Below, piece by piece: positions 25,409 through 36,236 of a DNA stretch of 64,000 nt. The notes below the pieces were generated by a model. That model made no database searches. It was not told where the DNA came from and saw nothing but the letters and a program-made list of their open reading frames with translations. A program made the translations under genes and the position numbers. The stretch's first letter is position 1. Each line of letters starts with the position of its first letter. The DNA comes from Tipula vernalis. Its lineage: Eukaryota > Arthropoda > Insecta > Diptera > Tipulidae. Location: contig OY282560.1 of NCBI GenBank assembly GCA_958295665.1, positions 41,107,044-41,171,043 of the forward strand, in the 5' to 3' direction.

Positions 25409-26377
25409 TCAGGTTTGACCTTCAATGCTTACGACAATACATGCTGGCTGTTGGTTTGATGTGACACTTTGTATCAAATCTACTTTGTAATTGTTGCTGC
25501 GGCAGACTCTGGATGTATGCCCCTTACGATGGCATCGAAAACATTCCCAATTTACTGCAGGACAGGATTCCACATTGTGTTTTCGCGCACAGCGAAAACA
25601 TGTATTCCAATTAACCCTTGACTGACTTCGTCTACCATTCCGATCTTGTGAATTGCTACGACCTTGACTTGTTTGACGATAAGGTGATGACTCTCTACTT
25701 GACGACTTATTAAATTGTTGCTGAGGACTTCGACTTGTGTGTTGGTTTAATTTATTCGACTGATCTTCGACTTTGTATTGCGGTAAACGCTGCAAATTCC
25801 TTGCTTCACGTGACGACATCTCCATATTAATTGCTTTTGAACAACAGCCATGAAAATCGATGGTGTCATCTTTTAACAGCTCACATTGAACGGACTCGCA
25901 TTGCAACCCGACAATAAAACGATCTATTAGCGCATCGTCCAGCGCCTTACTTTTAAAAGCTGTTGCTTTGGCATCTCCGACCAGATAATCCCCGAATTTG
26001 CAAGGTTGAGCTAACGCTTTTAACCGCACAATAAAATCAGTAATTGATTCACCACTCTGTTGTAACGTTTTATAAAATTTGTAACATTTCGCCCGTTTAT
26101 TCACTTTCGGTTGGAAATGATCTTTCAAAACGGTAACTAAATCATCGAATGATTTCCCGGATGGATCATCTGGTGTTACTAACGCTTTTAATGTATGATA
26201 AGTTGACTTGCCAATTAAACTTAGCAGCATCAGCGTTTTTTTTTTCGTCCGCAATTTAAGATTGTAAGATTCAAAATCATCACCCGGTTCAAACTCTTCA
26301 ATTTTTCCCACATGTGGCATAGCGGATTCACTTGAATCGTTATCAAGGAAAAACAAAATTTCACAAATTCTCTTCAC
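25409..26377 (-). pseudogene. Gypsy gag with two zinc knuckles
   Basis: 322 codons. The probable true start is the later Met in MPHVGKIEEF. The capsid region shows the Mag-type blocks LMLLSLIGKSTYHTLKAL, HFQPKVNKRAKCYKF and ITDFIVRLKALAQPCKFG. Some 20 residues usual after FESY appear lost. The C-terminal third is Ser/Gln/Arg-rich and carries two CCHC-type knuckles, CFRCARKHNVESC (shortened spacing) and CFRCHRKGHTSRVC. It ends at an in-frame TGA; the next codons lead directly into the protease. The product would form the virus-like particle and bind RNA. Confidence 0.88.
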
Positions 26378-26392
26378 TCACGCGTTCTTAAA

Positions 26393-26410
26393 TTTTTATT
26401 CTCGTCGCCA
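26393..26410 (-). other. Primer-binding site of the gypsy element
   Basis: The minus strand reads TGGCGACGAGAATAAAAA one base after the 5' LTR. TGGCGACG is the form I know from Mag-like elements, probably primed by a tRNA-Ser. The tRNA identity is inference. Confidence 0.7.
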
Positions 26411-26411
26411 A

Positions 26412-26672
26412 TGTTATGTATTCCTCCGATACCACACACTTCACTTTCAAGAAACAATTCGGTCACACTTTATAATTATTCTTTATTATTCTGTAACTTA
26501 TACATAATACATTAATGTTTATAACTCTACGGGACATCGATGACCCCTCTCTCTTTTCTGTTTATTGATCTTTTACATTTTTTACTTATATGGAAGAGAT
26601 GATAACAATGATCGATTAAGGTACATTGAACTATAATTTGATTATGGACGTACATACATAAATATATAATAC
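26412..26672 (-). repeat. Gypsy 5' LTR
   Basis: Partner of the LTR at 15654-15915, same ends, 261 bp. It is followed outward by the target duplication AGGC (26673-26676). The promoter and start of the element transcript would lie here, directed leftwards; no TATA box was assigned. Confidence 0.95.
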
Positions 26673-27240
26673 AGGCCAGAAATGCCTCAGTAGTCATGTC
26701 TGAGATCAGTTCTATACGTGCACGGCTTTAACGGCAAGGCAGACGAATACCGCAATCTAGTCCTTATAAATTTTAGCAACTCGTCCAGTTTTAGATTTTA
26801 CTTTCACCAGTCCTGCGAAGTCGACACCAACTGTAGATTTACCATTTGTTGTTTAGACGTACTTAAACAATGGCGGCTGCGGACGCAGGAACGAGCTACT
26901 TCTTTGGCAAGGTTTTTAGCACCAACTATGAAGTAATTTTGTCGGATAATGGCGAGTAATTGTTGTTGCGTGTGGTGAAACGCCTTTACATGAGCTTGAG
27001 TAAACGGATGGCGGGCATCAAGTACTGCAGGATACTTGGTATCATATAGGACGCATGTTGTCAAACCAATCCGCCACCGACTCTCAATATCCCCTAGTCG
27101 TCGATGAATGGAGATAATGACCGAAGTTTGCTTGTACCTCGTAGGCCAGAAGCTTTGGTGATTCGCACGAAGTCTTCCTGAAAACTCTCATTTTGAGACC
27201 AACGCACAGCAACCATTGAAGCCCGCTTTTCGAATAAATT
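26673..27240 (-). pseudogene. Pao 1 integrase: zinc-binding region and start of core
   Basis: Minus strand. HPFTQAHVKAFHHTQQQLLAIIRQNYFIVGAKN is the BEL/Pao zinc-binding block (the H residues before the core); here shown broken by nothing but upstream stops. It is followed by VARSCVRSRHC. After a frameshift near 26830, GVDFAGLVKVKS carries the first catalytic Asp and FVCLAVKAVHV...DMTTEAFLA continues to the gypsy insertion point. Stops occur at least twice. Confidence 0.82.
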
Positions 27241-27241
27241 T

Positions 27242-28000
27242 TCAACAACAGTGTAAATCCGTTGCTACTAAATGATTCGCAGCGTTATAGACAAATGACC
27301 TTTTGGCTTCTAAATCCTCAAGATGTACTTTAGAAAGCTGGTCGTCAACTAATTTCGGACAGTGCTCGGAAGATTTTCGTAAAAAATCTGGTCCTTCCCA
27401 CCATAGCAAGTTGTTGACCAATTGATCCGGAAATATTCCTCGTGATGCCAAATCTGCTGGGTTGCTGGAAGACGTTCCAGGATGAATGTTAACGATGAAT
27501 GTTTTCCACCGTCTGGGAACATTAGACAGCTATGCTAAAACGATCGTGGAATCTGTCCAACCAAACGTTTGTATATTCGGAATGCCTAAGGAATAATTTA
27601 GAGCAGTTAACAATTTTGCCAATAAAACAGCGGCGCATAACTCAAGTCTCGGTAGACAGACTGGTTTTAGTGGGGCAACTTTTGTTTTGGCTGTTATTCG
27701 CACCAAATAGGAACCGTTTAAGTCAACAAAATAGACAACGGCTGCATAAGCGTCTTCCGATGCGTCAGAGAATCCATGCAATTCCATCTTGACGTGTGAT
27801 TAAGGAATGTTTAAAAAGCGAGGAACATGATTTTTTTTCAGTTCCATTTTCTCGGGAAAAGGATCATCCCAATCGAGTTTACGAAGCCAAAGCCTTTGAA
27901 AAAGAATTTTGGCAGCTACCGTACAAGGAGAGAGGAATCCTAACGGATCGAAGATACGGCCACTGATAGAAAAAAACTTTCGTTTCGTAGTTGGGCCGCA
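27242..28000 (-). pseudogene. Pao 1 RNase H region
   Basis: From about 27985 the minus strand shows ISGRIFDPLGFLSP and ILFQRLWLRKLDWDD, the RT-RNase H linker block of BEL/Pao. Then come [20 protein letters not shown] (27787-27728, with the RNase H Asp in SDAS), [26 protein letters not shown], and in a second frame NPADLASRGIFPDQL...LLWWEGPDFL (27451-27242). A stop after VLA and one frameshift separate the parts. Confidence 0.85.
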
Positions 28001-28573
28001 GTCGTCAAATTTCTCGATTTGGAAAGTGGAACAATTTCCTTAGTCTAAAACCGCCGCTGCTCAACCTTCCGCTATCCTTTGTTGTAAATGTTTAAATAGT
28101 TCGAGAAGATATGCACAGACTGTTCCATATGTTATCGTGTTTTAACGGTAATGTAAGATGGGAGAAACTGGGTTCTCACGCCGGAAATGGGTTCTCACTT
28201 GGCGGAACATTTTTTCCACGTTAGCTGCAAAGGCAATCCTGTGTTTCCAAAATCGAATCAGAATAGAAAATAGTTTTTGCAGTATTGATGGCCCAGAATC
28301 CAATTTATCATTCAACGAAATGCCTGACGAAGATTTTGAAGAACCGTCAAACACTACGCGTAATTTCGTTGTCGAACTCGACTCTTTCAGCACCGCATGA
28401 TGTGGGACATAAAATGTTTTCGTGGTACTGCCCTTAATTTCATTGGGAGGAATAAGAGACATGTGACCCAGCCTTGCGTATTCCATCATAAATTTTGAGT
28501 ACTCCATTGAGAATCCCAGAATTTCTAGATTGTATTGTGGAGGTCGAAATGGCAAGTCATGACAGAACCGCAA
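28001..28573 (-). pseudogene. Pao 1 reverse transcriptase, catalytic loop missing
   Basis: The minus strand from 28500 reads YSKFMMEYARLGHMSLIPP, YVPHHAVLKESSSTTKLRVVFDGSS, LNDKLDSGPSILQKLFSILIRFW and FAANVEKMFRQV, all standard BEL/Pao RT blocks; the first catalytic Asp would be in 'DIEKMF' and is Asn here (ANVEKMF). Beyond VTYGT near 28120 the sequence jumps to the linker, so the YVDD segment appears deleted. Two changes that each abolish activity can be seen. Confidence 0.82.
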
Positions 28574-29040
28574 TTTGAAACGGAATCATGATCATATTGA
28601 AGCGATGCCTTCCCAGAGATGAGGTAACAAAAACAAGTGTTTTGTGCAAAAAGGTCGTCATTCAGTTTCAATTTTTCCGGATGCAATAATTTCAAAAAAA
28701 TGTCCGCTCCAAGTAGTATATCCACCGGACTCGGACGATTAAAATTTGGATCAGCCAGTTGTAAAGACGGAACGTTTTTGCGTTTTATTAACTCCACTGT
28801 AATCGGAGGAAGATCAAAAGTTAAGTTTTTCATTATATGAGCTCTCACGGATTTAGAGATTTTATCGGAAGTTAAAATATCCAAACTAACGGATCCTTTA
28901 GTCCTACCGGCGCTTATGGAACCCAACCCCTTGATATTTAAGCAAGTGTGATAATGCGTCAGGTTAAGTGATTGAACACATTTTTCGTTTATCAAACTGG
29001 TTTCGGCAGCTGAGTCTAATAACGACCGGAACTTCTTCAT
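28525..29040 (-). pseudogene. Pao 1 aspartic protease (DUF1758-like)
   Basis: 171 codons starting KKFRSLLDSAAETSLI, the BEL/Pao protease active-site block. The usual LLDSGS reads LLDSAA here, so the glycine next to the catalytic Asp is changed. Later blocks are GLGSISAGRTKGSVSLDI and PVDILLGADIFLKLL. The frame ends inside the protease-RT spacer. Confidence 0.85.
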
Positions 29041-29175
29041 GAAGTAGTAAATTGTGTCGTTGACCGCAAGTTTGACATGAGAAGCTAGATGAACATTCAG
29101 ACGTTAAGTGATTTTGAGTCAAACAATTCAAGCCAAAATTGTAATCCTTCGCAATCTTAATACGGTTTGAAATAT

Positions 29176-30020
29176 TTAAAGAGGATGATTATTTTTCTTA
29201 CAACAGGGACATTTGAAAGTTTCGGTGGCTGTATGCAAGTTAAATTGCATTGGATTCGATGTCGATGGATGTTTGGTAACTGAAATCTTTGATGGTAAAC
29301 AAAACTCAACCGTGTCACATCTTTTATCAATGAATCTCAAAAATTCCTCGAAAGAGGCGAATTCCTTGTCTACGGAAAAGTTTGCCCACGCCTCCTTGGT
29401 TTGTATATCGAGGTTATTCAAAATTAAATAACTTAACCAGGGGTCACGTTTCTCGTTTTGGGAGCCCAGACCTTTCATTTCACGAATCACTCCATCAGAC
29501 ACATCTGCTATTTTACGAAGCTCAAGAACGTTGAATTGCTGCATTGGTTTTTGCTTCATAAAATTGTCCATCAATGAATTCATAACGATTTTCCTCTTGT
29601 CGTATCTTGCTTGCAATTTACACCAGGCCTCCTCGTTATTAAGATCGGTGATCGGATTATGACGGATTAAGTCGGCAGCTTCACCTCTAAGAAATCCTTT
29701 CAATAGTTGAAATTTATGAGATTCAGATAATGTGTCATTATCGTGGACTAACGATTTGTAAATATCCTTAAAGGACGGCCATTGATTATAATTCCCCGAA
29801 AAAGGTTAAATAATAACCCGTGGCAGCTTGATATCTTGATTGGTTTCACGTTGGGTCAACGTGTTTTCCTTAAGGCCTTCAAAAAAATTACGTGCTAAAT
29901 AATTGTTAGGAAGATGAGTAACTTCAATTTTTTGGCGTTGAAGCATTTCTCGAACAAAAATCGATTTCACCTTAAAATATTTTGTCTCCAATTCATCAAA
30001 CTTTGAATTTTGATCGGGAA
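29176..30020 (-). pseudogene. Pao 1 gag (DUF1759-like), 5'-truncated
   Basis: The main frame 29703-29176 has FLRGEAADLIRHNPI, EEAWCKLQARYDKR, LDIQTKEAWANF and FEEFLRFIDKRCDTVE, typical BEL/Pao gag, then a CPCC zinc-knuckle beginning that is cut off. An upstream frame (29991-29806) with ELETKYFKVKSIF is the earlier gag part. FSGNYNQWPSFKDIYKSLV lies between them (about 29800-29740). Similarity begins abruptly near 30020 at the Helitron junction. Confidence 0.85.
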
Positions 30021-31327
30021 TTAAGATGCCGATTTAAAAGGGGAACGTTTCTTTAAATGGTTTCTTTCAATGCTTCGGAGTCGTATTGGGTTTCGCGTCT
30101 CAACTCTTGATTAAATGCGTCGTGCATTGGGCGATTGGTCATTATCATTCTTAATTGTGTTAATCCTTTGTTGGTTATTAATGCTTCATTGTGAATTTCT
30201 TCGTTCATTTCTAAATCTGAACTCGACATTCTAAGACGCATCTTATGCAATATATCTTCGGCCATATTATGTTTATATTTGTTCCGTAAATCAATCGGTG
30301 TTGATGGGAAGCACGTAGACAAAATTCTAGAAAACAATTTTCGTATTTAGCATTTGATGAAATCACAGCATCTTTGAGAGTGTGGTCCCAATGAGTGTCA
30401 TTCTCTAGGAATTCCATACGTTGATAGGCTTCTCTGTATGTGCCGTACAATACACCATAACCAGTTCGCAGATGTTGGAATGATGTTGGTCGGTGGAATC
30501 GGTGGAAAATATTGTGGCGTGGGTAATCTGAAACTAGACGTCCTTGTTTCCGTCGTTGAAATTTCTTTGATGATTGAGCGTTCGGGCAAATTCTTCATTC
30601 TGGCCCATGAATCATATTTTTTGTAACAACCTCATGTAACAATGGATCTTCTTCATTATCGGGAACTTCCGCTGATATCACATCATCGATTTCTTTCGAT
30701 CTTATTCTCTAAACCAACCAAATGAGGATATGTGCATGTGGCAATCTGCGTTTTTGCCACTCGACTGAATACATCCAATAGCGCGTCTCGCCGAACACGC
30801 GATACTTAAAAATAAAATCCATGAGTGATTTTAATTTTTTTTTAAACACCATTGCGGTGATGTCATGCCGATCAATGGATGATTGGCCGGGAAATAATTC
30901 TTGTCGAATTTCTGTCCACTATGGATTGCACGTAAACGTGATAAATAAATCTATTGTGCCAAAATGACGTACATACGACATAGCATCTTAAGCGTATTCA
31001 TGCATATGTCGCGAACTTCCGACGTATGTTGCTAGGAGAATTGTTATTCTGAAGGCATCCTATGCATTTCCGTCAGCATTGATGGCATCCCGACAATGAA
31101 TGTATTCCTCGGAATGGAATTGTGCCTGGTTCAAGCTGATAAATATTAATCTTTCAGTTTCAACTTTGACGTACATATCCACAACATATTGGTGAAACAG
31201 AGGCCGAATTTTGAAGTTGTGATTGTCCTCATTTTCGCGAACCATCAGTCTGTATGAATAATAATTCATTGAACTAACTTTTTTGTTAGTTTCGGCGCCT
31301 ATAAACAATTTTTTGTGTTAGTAATTT
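30021..31327 (-). mobile_element. Helitron fragment: N-terminal and Rep (HUH) domains
   Basis: The minus strand reads like a Helitron RepHel protein. KVSSMNYYSYRLMVR...LFHQYVVDMYVKVETERL...EYIHCRDAI (31290-31070) is the Helitron-like N-terminal domain. SSRHMHEYA, FTCNP and DRHDITAMVF follow at 31020-30850. FGETRYWMYSVEWQKRRLPHAHILIWL (about 30805-30725) contains the HUH motif of the rolling-circle endonuclease. The linker TYREAYQRMEFLENDTHWD...NKYKHNMAEDIL (30440-30240) and ETQYDSEALKET follow, and the frame then passes a stop into RNVPLLN near 30030, just before the helicase Walker A region, which is missing. Several stops and frameshifts show decay. The 5' end is cut by the LINE. Confidence 0.88.
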
Positions 31328-31394
31328 ATTATTATTATTGATTGAAGGGCCACCTCGCACCGCGACCAAAAAGATCTATTGTGCTGGACCCTAC

Positions 31395-34300
31395 TTAATT
31401 ATCCGTCCAGTCACTATTCAGGCTCTTAATGAATCTGATAATACTACTGACCGATACAAGATACATACTATCCGGGCTCATTGTTCTCCCTCGTAGATGT
31501 TGCAGTCTTTGCTGGAAAATGGCTGGGCATTGGCACAGAACATGTTCCGCTGATTCCGCTTCCAGATCGCAGAAGCGGCATCCATCTGTTGTACTTAGGC
31601 CCATCTTCTGGGGACATGACCTGTGAGGAAGCCAGTTAGCAGCTTCAACTCAGGTTTCCTAAGTTCAAGACACTCCTTAACCCTGACAGACGAAGGTGAT
31701 ATAAATTTCTTCGCCTGTCGCAAACCTGGAATTCTGCGCCAGTAGAAGGACTTTTGAACATAACCCCAGCGTTTTACCGCCGCAGTAAGGTGTCCCTCAG
31801 TGATGCCGCAGAAGGGTTTTGGTCCAATAAATGGAGAGGCAGAACCCTCACGGGCGAGGCGATCAGCTGCCTCGTTTCCTTCGATTCTAGTATGGCCTGG
31901 CACCCACATAAGTGTTACCTTATTTGAGCCTGCCAGATGTTTAATAACCTTTATACAATCCCATACCAGCCTTGACTCAACGGTACAAGACCTAAGAGCC
32001 TTTAAGGCCGATTGGCTGTCTGATACAATATAAATCTTTGCATCGTTTAGGCCTTTTGCAATGCCTATCCTAGCACAAATTTCTATAGCATGTACTTCTG
32101 CTTGAAAAATGGTAGCATTGGTACCCAAGGACTTCGAGAGGGTAGTGCCACTCCCGTATATTCCTATCCCCGCCCCATCTTTCGTTTTCGATCCATCTGT
32201 AAACCATACCATGGACCCTCGCTCAAAGGATGGTCCACCTGCACTCCAAACATCCCGGTCAGGTAACCAAACACAGAATGGTTTGTGGAAGTCCAGTTTA
32301 GCTGGCATACAGTCGGAAGGCATTCCTATGGTAGGGTCTGTCTGAAATTCCTTAAGAATTTCCAGATGACCCACCATATTGCCTGGTTTGATATTTCCTT
32401 CCGCCTGCATTTTCAGGGCCATAGTTACTGCATCCTTTTTAACATGCAAGTGTAACGGTGTCAGTCCGAGAAGTGACTCCATCGCCGCGGTTGGACATGA
32501 TTTCATTGAGCCCGTAACACCGATGCAGGCTATACGCTGAACCTTATTCAATAAGGTTTGCGTTGCCTTCTGCTCAGTTTTAGGCCACCATACAACCGAT
32601 GTGTAGATGATCATAGGTTTAATGATTGTAAAAATGAACAGTAAATCATTTTTGGTTGTAGTCCCCAAGTACGCCCATAAAGTCTTTGACAGGCCCAGAA
32701 AGCCTTGGTGGCTCTATTTTGAACTTTCGACAAATGTTGGTTCCAGTTCAATTTTTGATCTAGGATAACCCCTACATATTTAACCTCGCTGGAAAAAGGA
32801 ACAGTAGTACCGTTTAACCAGGGAGCTATAAGAGCAAGCTTTCTCAACAAGGAGATAGTACGCCTCCTTGGAGACAGCCCTTTACGGCTCTGATGGTTAC
32901 TAACTCGCTACCTAGTCTGCCAGTAATCTCACAACGTTCCAGCATGGAACAGATCCACCTAATTGTAGAAAGCGGAACCGATAATAATAGGAGGTATTAT
33001 CAAACGCCCCCTCAATATACATAAAGGCACAAAGGGCAATTTCTTTATATGCCACTGCTTTTTCAATCCTTGTGACTAGACCGCTAAGGGCCATCACAGT
33101 GGATTTACCAGTTTGATACGCAAACTGGTCCCGATGCAGCGGATTTTTCCAAGGACCTCACTTATTACCAGGATTTTTTCCATCGTCTTCAATAGAAACG
33201 ATGTGAGGCTAATTGGCCGATATGTCCTGGCCTGGGTTGGACGACCCCCTCCCCCCCTTTTGATATAAAAACCACAATTACCTTCCTCCACAGTTTCGGA
33301 ATATAGTTAAAAGCATAACTTGCCCCAAACATCTGGATCAAGCTAGAGAGTATTTCCTCAATACCTTTTTGAAGTAAAGCTTGAGAGATACCATCCCCTC
33401 CAGCGGATTTGGAACGTTTGAAAGACCCAATAGCATATCGCACCTTGCTGGGTGTGAATATTTTCACAGAGAGACTCCAGATCCTATTTTGATGAGGGTC
33501 CTCTTGGGCTCCTACCACTACTGAATCCGGAAAGTGAGTCTCTAGCAGTACCTCTAAAGTTTCCTTCCGGTTTTCAGTGAACCTCTCATCTTACTTACTA
33601 TTTGAATAATCCCTGGAAGGGACTTTCTGGAGACGAGCTGCAGAGGGCAATTCATTGATTCCCGCACAGAAATTCCTCCAGGTATCCTTTTGGATCTTGT
33701 TAATTCGAGATTATGTTTCGTCAACGCCATCTTATACTCGCCCCATTCACCGGTGCGTTTAGCCTTGTTGAATAATCTTCTCGATTTTGCCTCAGTTTAC
33801 CCAGCGTCCCGTTCCACCAAGGGACCATCTTTGTGGACTCTCTTCGCTTAACCGGGCAGCTGTTATCGTAAGCCAAGTGTATAGAATTATGCAGCGGGTT
33901 TGAACAGATCTCCAAACCCTCTAGAGACTCTATGTTCCGCACAACCGAGGGCATTTTTGATTCGAGTGAGACTCTATAAGAGTCCCAGTCGGTCAGTTTT
34001 GGAATTCTGATTTCCCGCCGCTGCATGGTCTCAGCCGCCAAATCGAATCTGATGTGCAAGTGATCCGATAATGAGGCCTCTTCAGACACATGCCAGTTTT
34101 TGACCAAGTCGCTGAAATGCAAACTAGCAAGTGTCAAATCTAGGACCTCTTGCCTAATCGCGTTTATAAAAGTAGGTTTCCTTCCCCTATTGACAATGTC
34201 TACATTATTTGAGATCAGAAATTCAAAAAGGTACTCACCCCTGTTATTGATGTCCGTGTTACCCCACACCGTTTGGTGCGCGTTTGCATCGCATCCTATC

Positions 34301-34716
34301 AGGAAGGCCAGCCGATCGCGTTTTCAATGAGCTATGAGCCGCCTAACGTCAAGTGAAGGTATTAACTTTGAGTCTCCTGGAAAGTAGGCGGAGGCCATTA
34401 TAGACCCCTGTTTGCCTCTTTCACCCTAAACACCTCCACCATTACTGCAAACCAAGTCCCTGGAGATGAACTCTGAAATGGGAATAAAATTAATTTGCGA
34501 ACTGGCCAAAATAGCCGCTCTTGGACTCTCAGTTCCGTTATGATAAATTAACTTACCCACTTGATTTTGTATACCTCTAATCTGGTTACCTCATGTGTAC
34601 ACTAATGGCTCCTGGATTAGAGCCATGCCAATGTTTTGGCAGATAAACCTACGACAAAGGACGTTCGAAGAGGCATTTGCATGATGCAGGTTTATCTGCA
34701 GGCAGGTGATGTATGC
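31395..34716 (-). pseudogene. LINE ORF2: endonuclease, RT, RNase H, zinc knuckle
   Basis: Domains on the minus strand. The apurinic-like endonuclease (34716-33950) shows LQINLHHANA, ALIQEPLVY, SEFISRDLV, ASAYFPGD, IGCDANAHQTVWG, GRKPTF, EVLDLTLAS and EASLSDH. The RT fingers (33470-33090) show KSAGGDGISQALLQKG, WRKVIVVFISKGG and RPISLTSFLLKTMEKIL, then FMYIEGAFDNTSY (the Asp position is altered). The segment with the YADD loop is missing: the frame passes from a decayed PQGG-like region near 32870 straight to the thumb (LNGTTVPFSSEVKYVGVILDQKLNW, 32820-32730). The RNase H (32230-31840) is intact over VWFTDGSKTKDGAGIG, FQAEVHAIEI, IYIVSDSQSALKAL and LMWVPGHTRIEGNEAAD. CRFCDLEAESAEHVLCQC ends the protein. 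Stops and frameshifts are numerous. Confidence 0.9.
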
Positions 34717-34738
34717 CTTCATTTTTCAGAGGGCCTCT

Positions 34739-36010
34739 TCAGAAGGCCCTGCTCAGCCTCCTTTTCCGCATCGCCACTACCCGCATGAGTTCAATGTCCG
34801 GACGATAACTGACCAATGTCCCCGTTCTGCTGGCCCCCACTGCCTGAGAGCCTCCAGGCCTCACCAGTGGCTTGCGCAGGGGGAGCCCTTGCGGGGCCTT
34901 CCCCGTGGAACCTCTGACGCCTTCCTCTCTTTCGCGCCTTCTCCTCACCAGTCTTGTGGAGAGGGCCGCTACTCCAGTGGTCTTGGCTAAAGGTGCCGCC
35001 ACCGTAGCCTCCACAGGCTTGACCACTTAGGTCCCGTACACAGACGCCGGTTTGGCACCACCCTGACAACCCTTGCGATGAAGTTGAACAGTGCCAAACT
35101 TGTAGTTGACTTTAAAGCCAACCCGCTTGAGCTTTTTAGCTGAAGATTGGTCCATAGGGGATTTGCAAAAGGCTGAAGAGCCTTTCGCCTCTCTCCTGAT
35201 CACTCTCCAGTTAATCGCTTGCATGCCCTCGTTTTGGCTTTTAATAAAACCAAAAAGCTTCTCCTAAGGGAATTCAGCAATATTTGGGAAGGTGCCGAAC
35301 ACAACCTTGGCTCGAGGCAGGTTTTCCGCCTCGGCCACGATCAACTGTGCACCCTCCCATGACTTAATAGTTCCTATGGCCTCCCTGAGCCACTGGAAAG
35401 TGGCCCGGTCAGCGCAGGTTACTACCAGCCAACCAGGCCGAAGCTGACTGCCAAGGAACTTAGGTTTAAGCTCCTTGGCCTCTTGCTCTAGCACCTTATC
35501 TAGTACCCTCATCCGAGCAGATTCTTTTCGACGGTGGGTCCTCAGTGGGAGCACAAGTCTCCTTTTGTGGCCGCATCGCCAGAAGCCTTGTCTCGCTTCC
35601 GGGCGTTTTGCCCTCCGCAAGAAGCCTTGCATACCGCTTTTTCGCGCCTCAACACATTTTCACGCGAGGATCCGCGATAGGTTTTTCAATGGTGTTGACC
35701 TCACCTTTTGCTTTCACAGAGGAGGTACCCTCACTTACGGGGGCCGACTACTCATTTCCTGAGGTGTCCATGTTGGAGTTGAGAACTAATTTCTCAAGCC
35801 CCAAACGGAGCTCCCCATCCACCGCGGAACTATCGCTGGTACGTGACCCTTTGGGAGCCTTACCATCCTTATTTTTTAAACTTCTGTTAGACATTTTTGT
35901 TCCCACGAGTTTCTGGGAAATGAAAGTCACCTGTGGGACATCCAGCTTTACCACAGAAAGGCTAAATAAAACTGGAGGGCGCCTGGTATCCAGAGTCCGT
36001 ATACTTTCGA
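34739..36010 (-). pseudogene. LINE ORF1 (DUF4780-like gag)
   Basis: Pieces on the minus strand: an N-terminal basic and Ser-rich part (35954-35748), a middle part in 35632-35264 with LRPGWLVVTCADRATFQWL and WEGAQLIVAEAENLPRAKVVFGTFPN, then after a shift NWRVIRREAKG and SAKKLKRVGFKVNYKFGTVQL (35224-35030), and a Pro/Arg/Gly-rich tail (35026-34739). The WLVVTCAD...WEGA and FKVNYKFG blocks are those of DUF4780 proteins, the ORF1 product of these LINEs, which probably binds element RNA. At least three frames are needed to read it. Confidence 0.82.
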
Positions 36011-36236
36011 CTGATTAACCTATCAGCCATTCATCCATCGGCATATGCTGTTCCACCTTAGATTAGGGTTTTTTATCAAGGATTTCTCCTTTAGCGCCGT
36101 ACTTTAGCCTGTGCCAAATGGTCAAAAGTACCAAACGGCCTCAGTTACCGGTGATTGCCACGAGGAGGCAGTACGTTCACTTGCGAATTGTGACCAGGTT
36201 ACCCCTTCCACAATTGTACCCATCACGCTAGCTGCC

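Larger units (their letters stand above)
26673..30020 (-). mobile_element. BEL/Pao element 1 (5'-truncated, split by gypsy)
   Basis: Minus-strand remnant with gag, protease, RT, RNase H and integrase in order from 30020 down to 26673, continuing at 15653-15583 beyond the gypsy insertion. The integrase reading MTTEAFLA at the break continues with LRRFICR after it, so gypsy entered integrase. No LTR is visible. The gag N-terminus is cut where the Helitron begins, and the integrase C-terminus is lost. There are many stops and frameshifts. Confidence 0.9.
31328..36236 (-). mobile_element. LOA/Jockey-like LINE with RNase H, nearly full length
   Basis: Minus-strand non-LTR retrotransposon: a 5' UTR-like segment (about 36236-36010), ORF1 (about 36010-34739), ORF2 with endonuclease, RT, RNase H and zinc knuckle (about 34716-31395), a short 3' UTR, and a 3' end of (AAT)n repeats at about 31330-31345. 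A short-repeat tail instead of poly(A) and an RNase H domain fit the LOA clade or relatives; the exact clade is uncertain. Both ORFs are broken. Confidence 0.88.

Noticed and set aside
34706..34990. Plus-strand frame of 94 codons, and similar plus-strand frames at 31800-32345 and 35475-36018
   Set aside because: They are shadows of LINE ORF1 and ORF2 on the minus strand, where recognisable domains lie.
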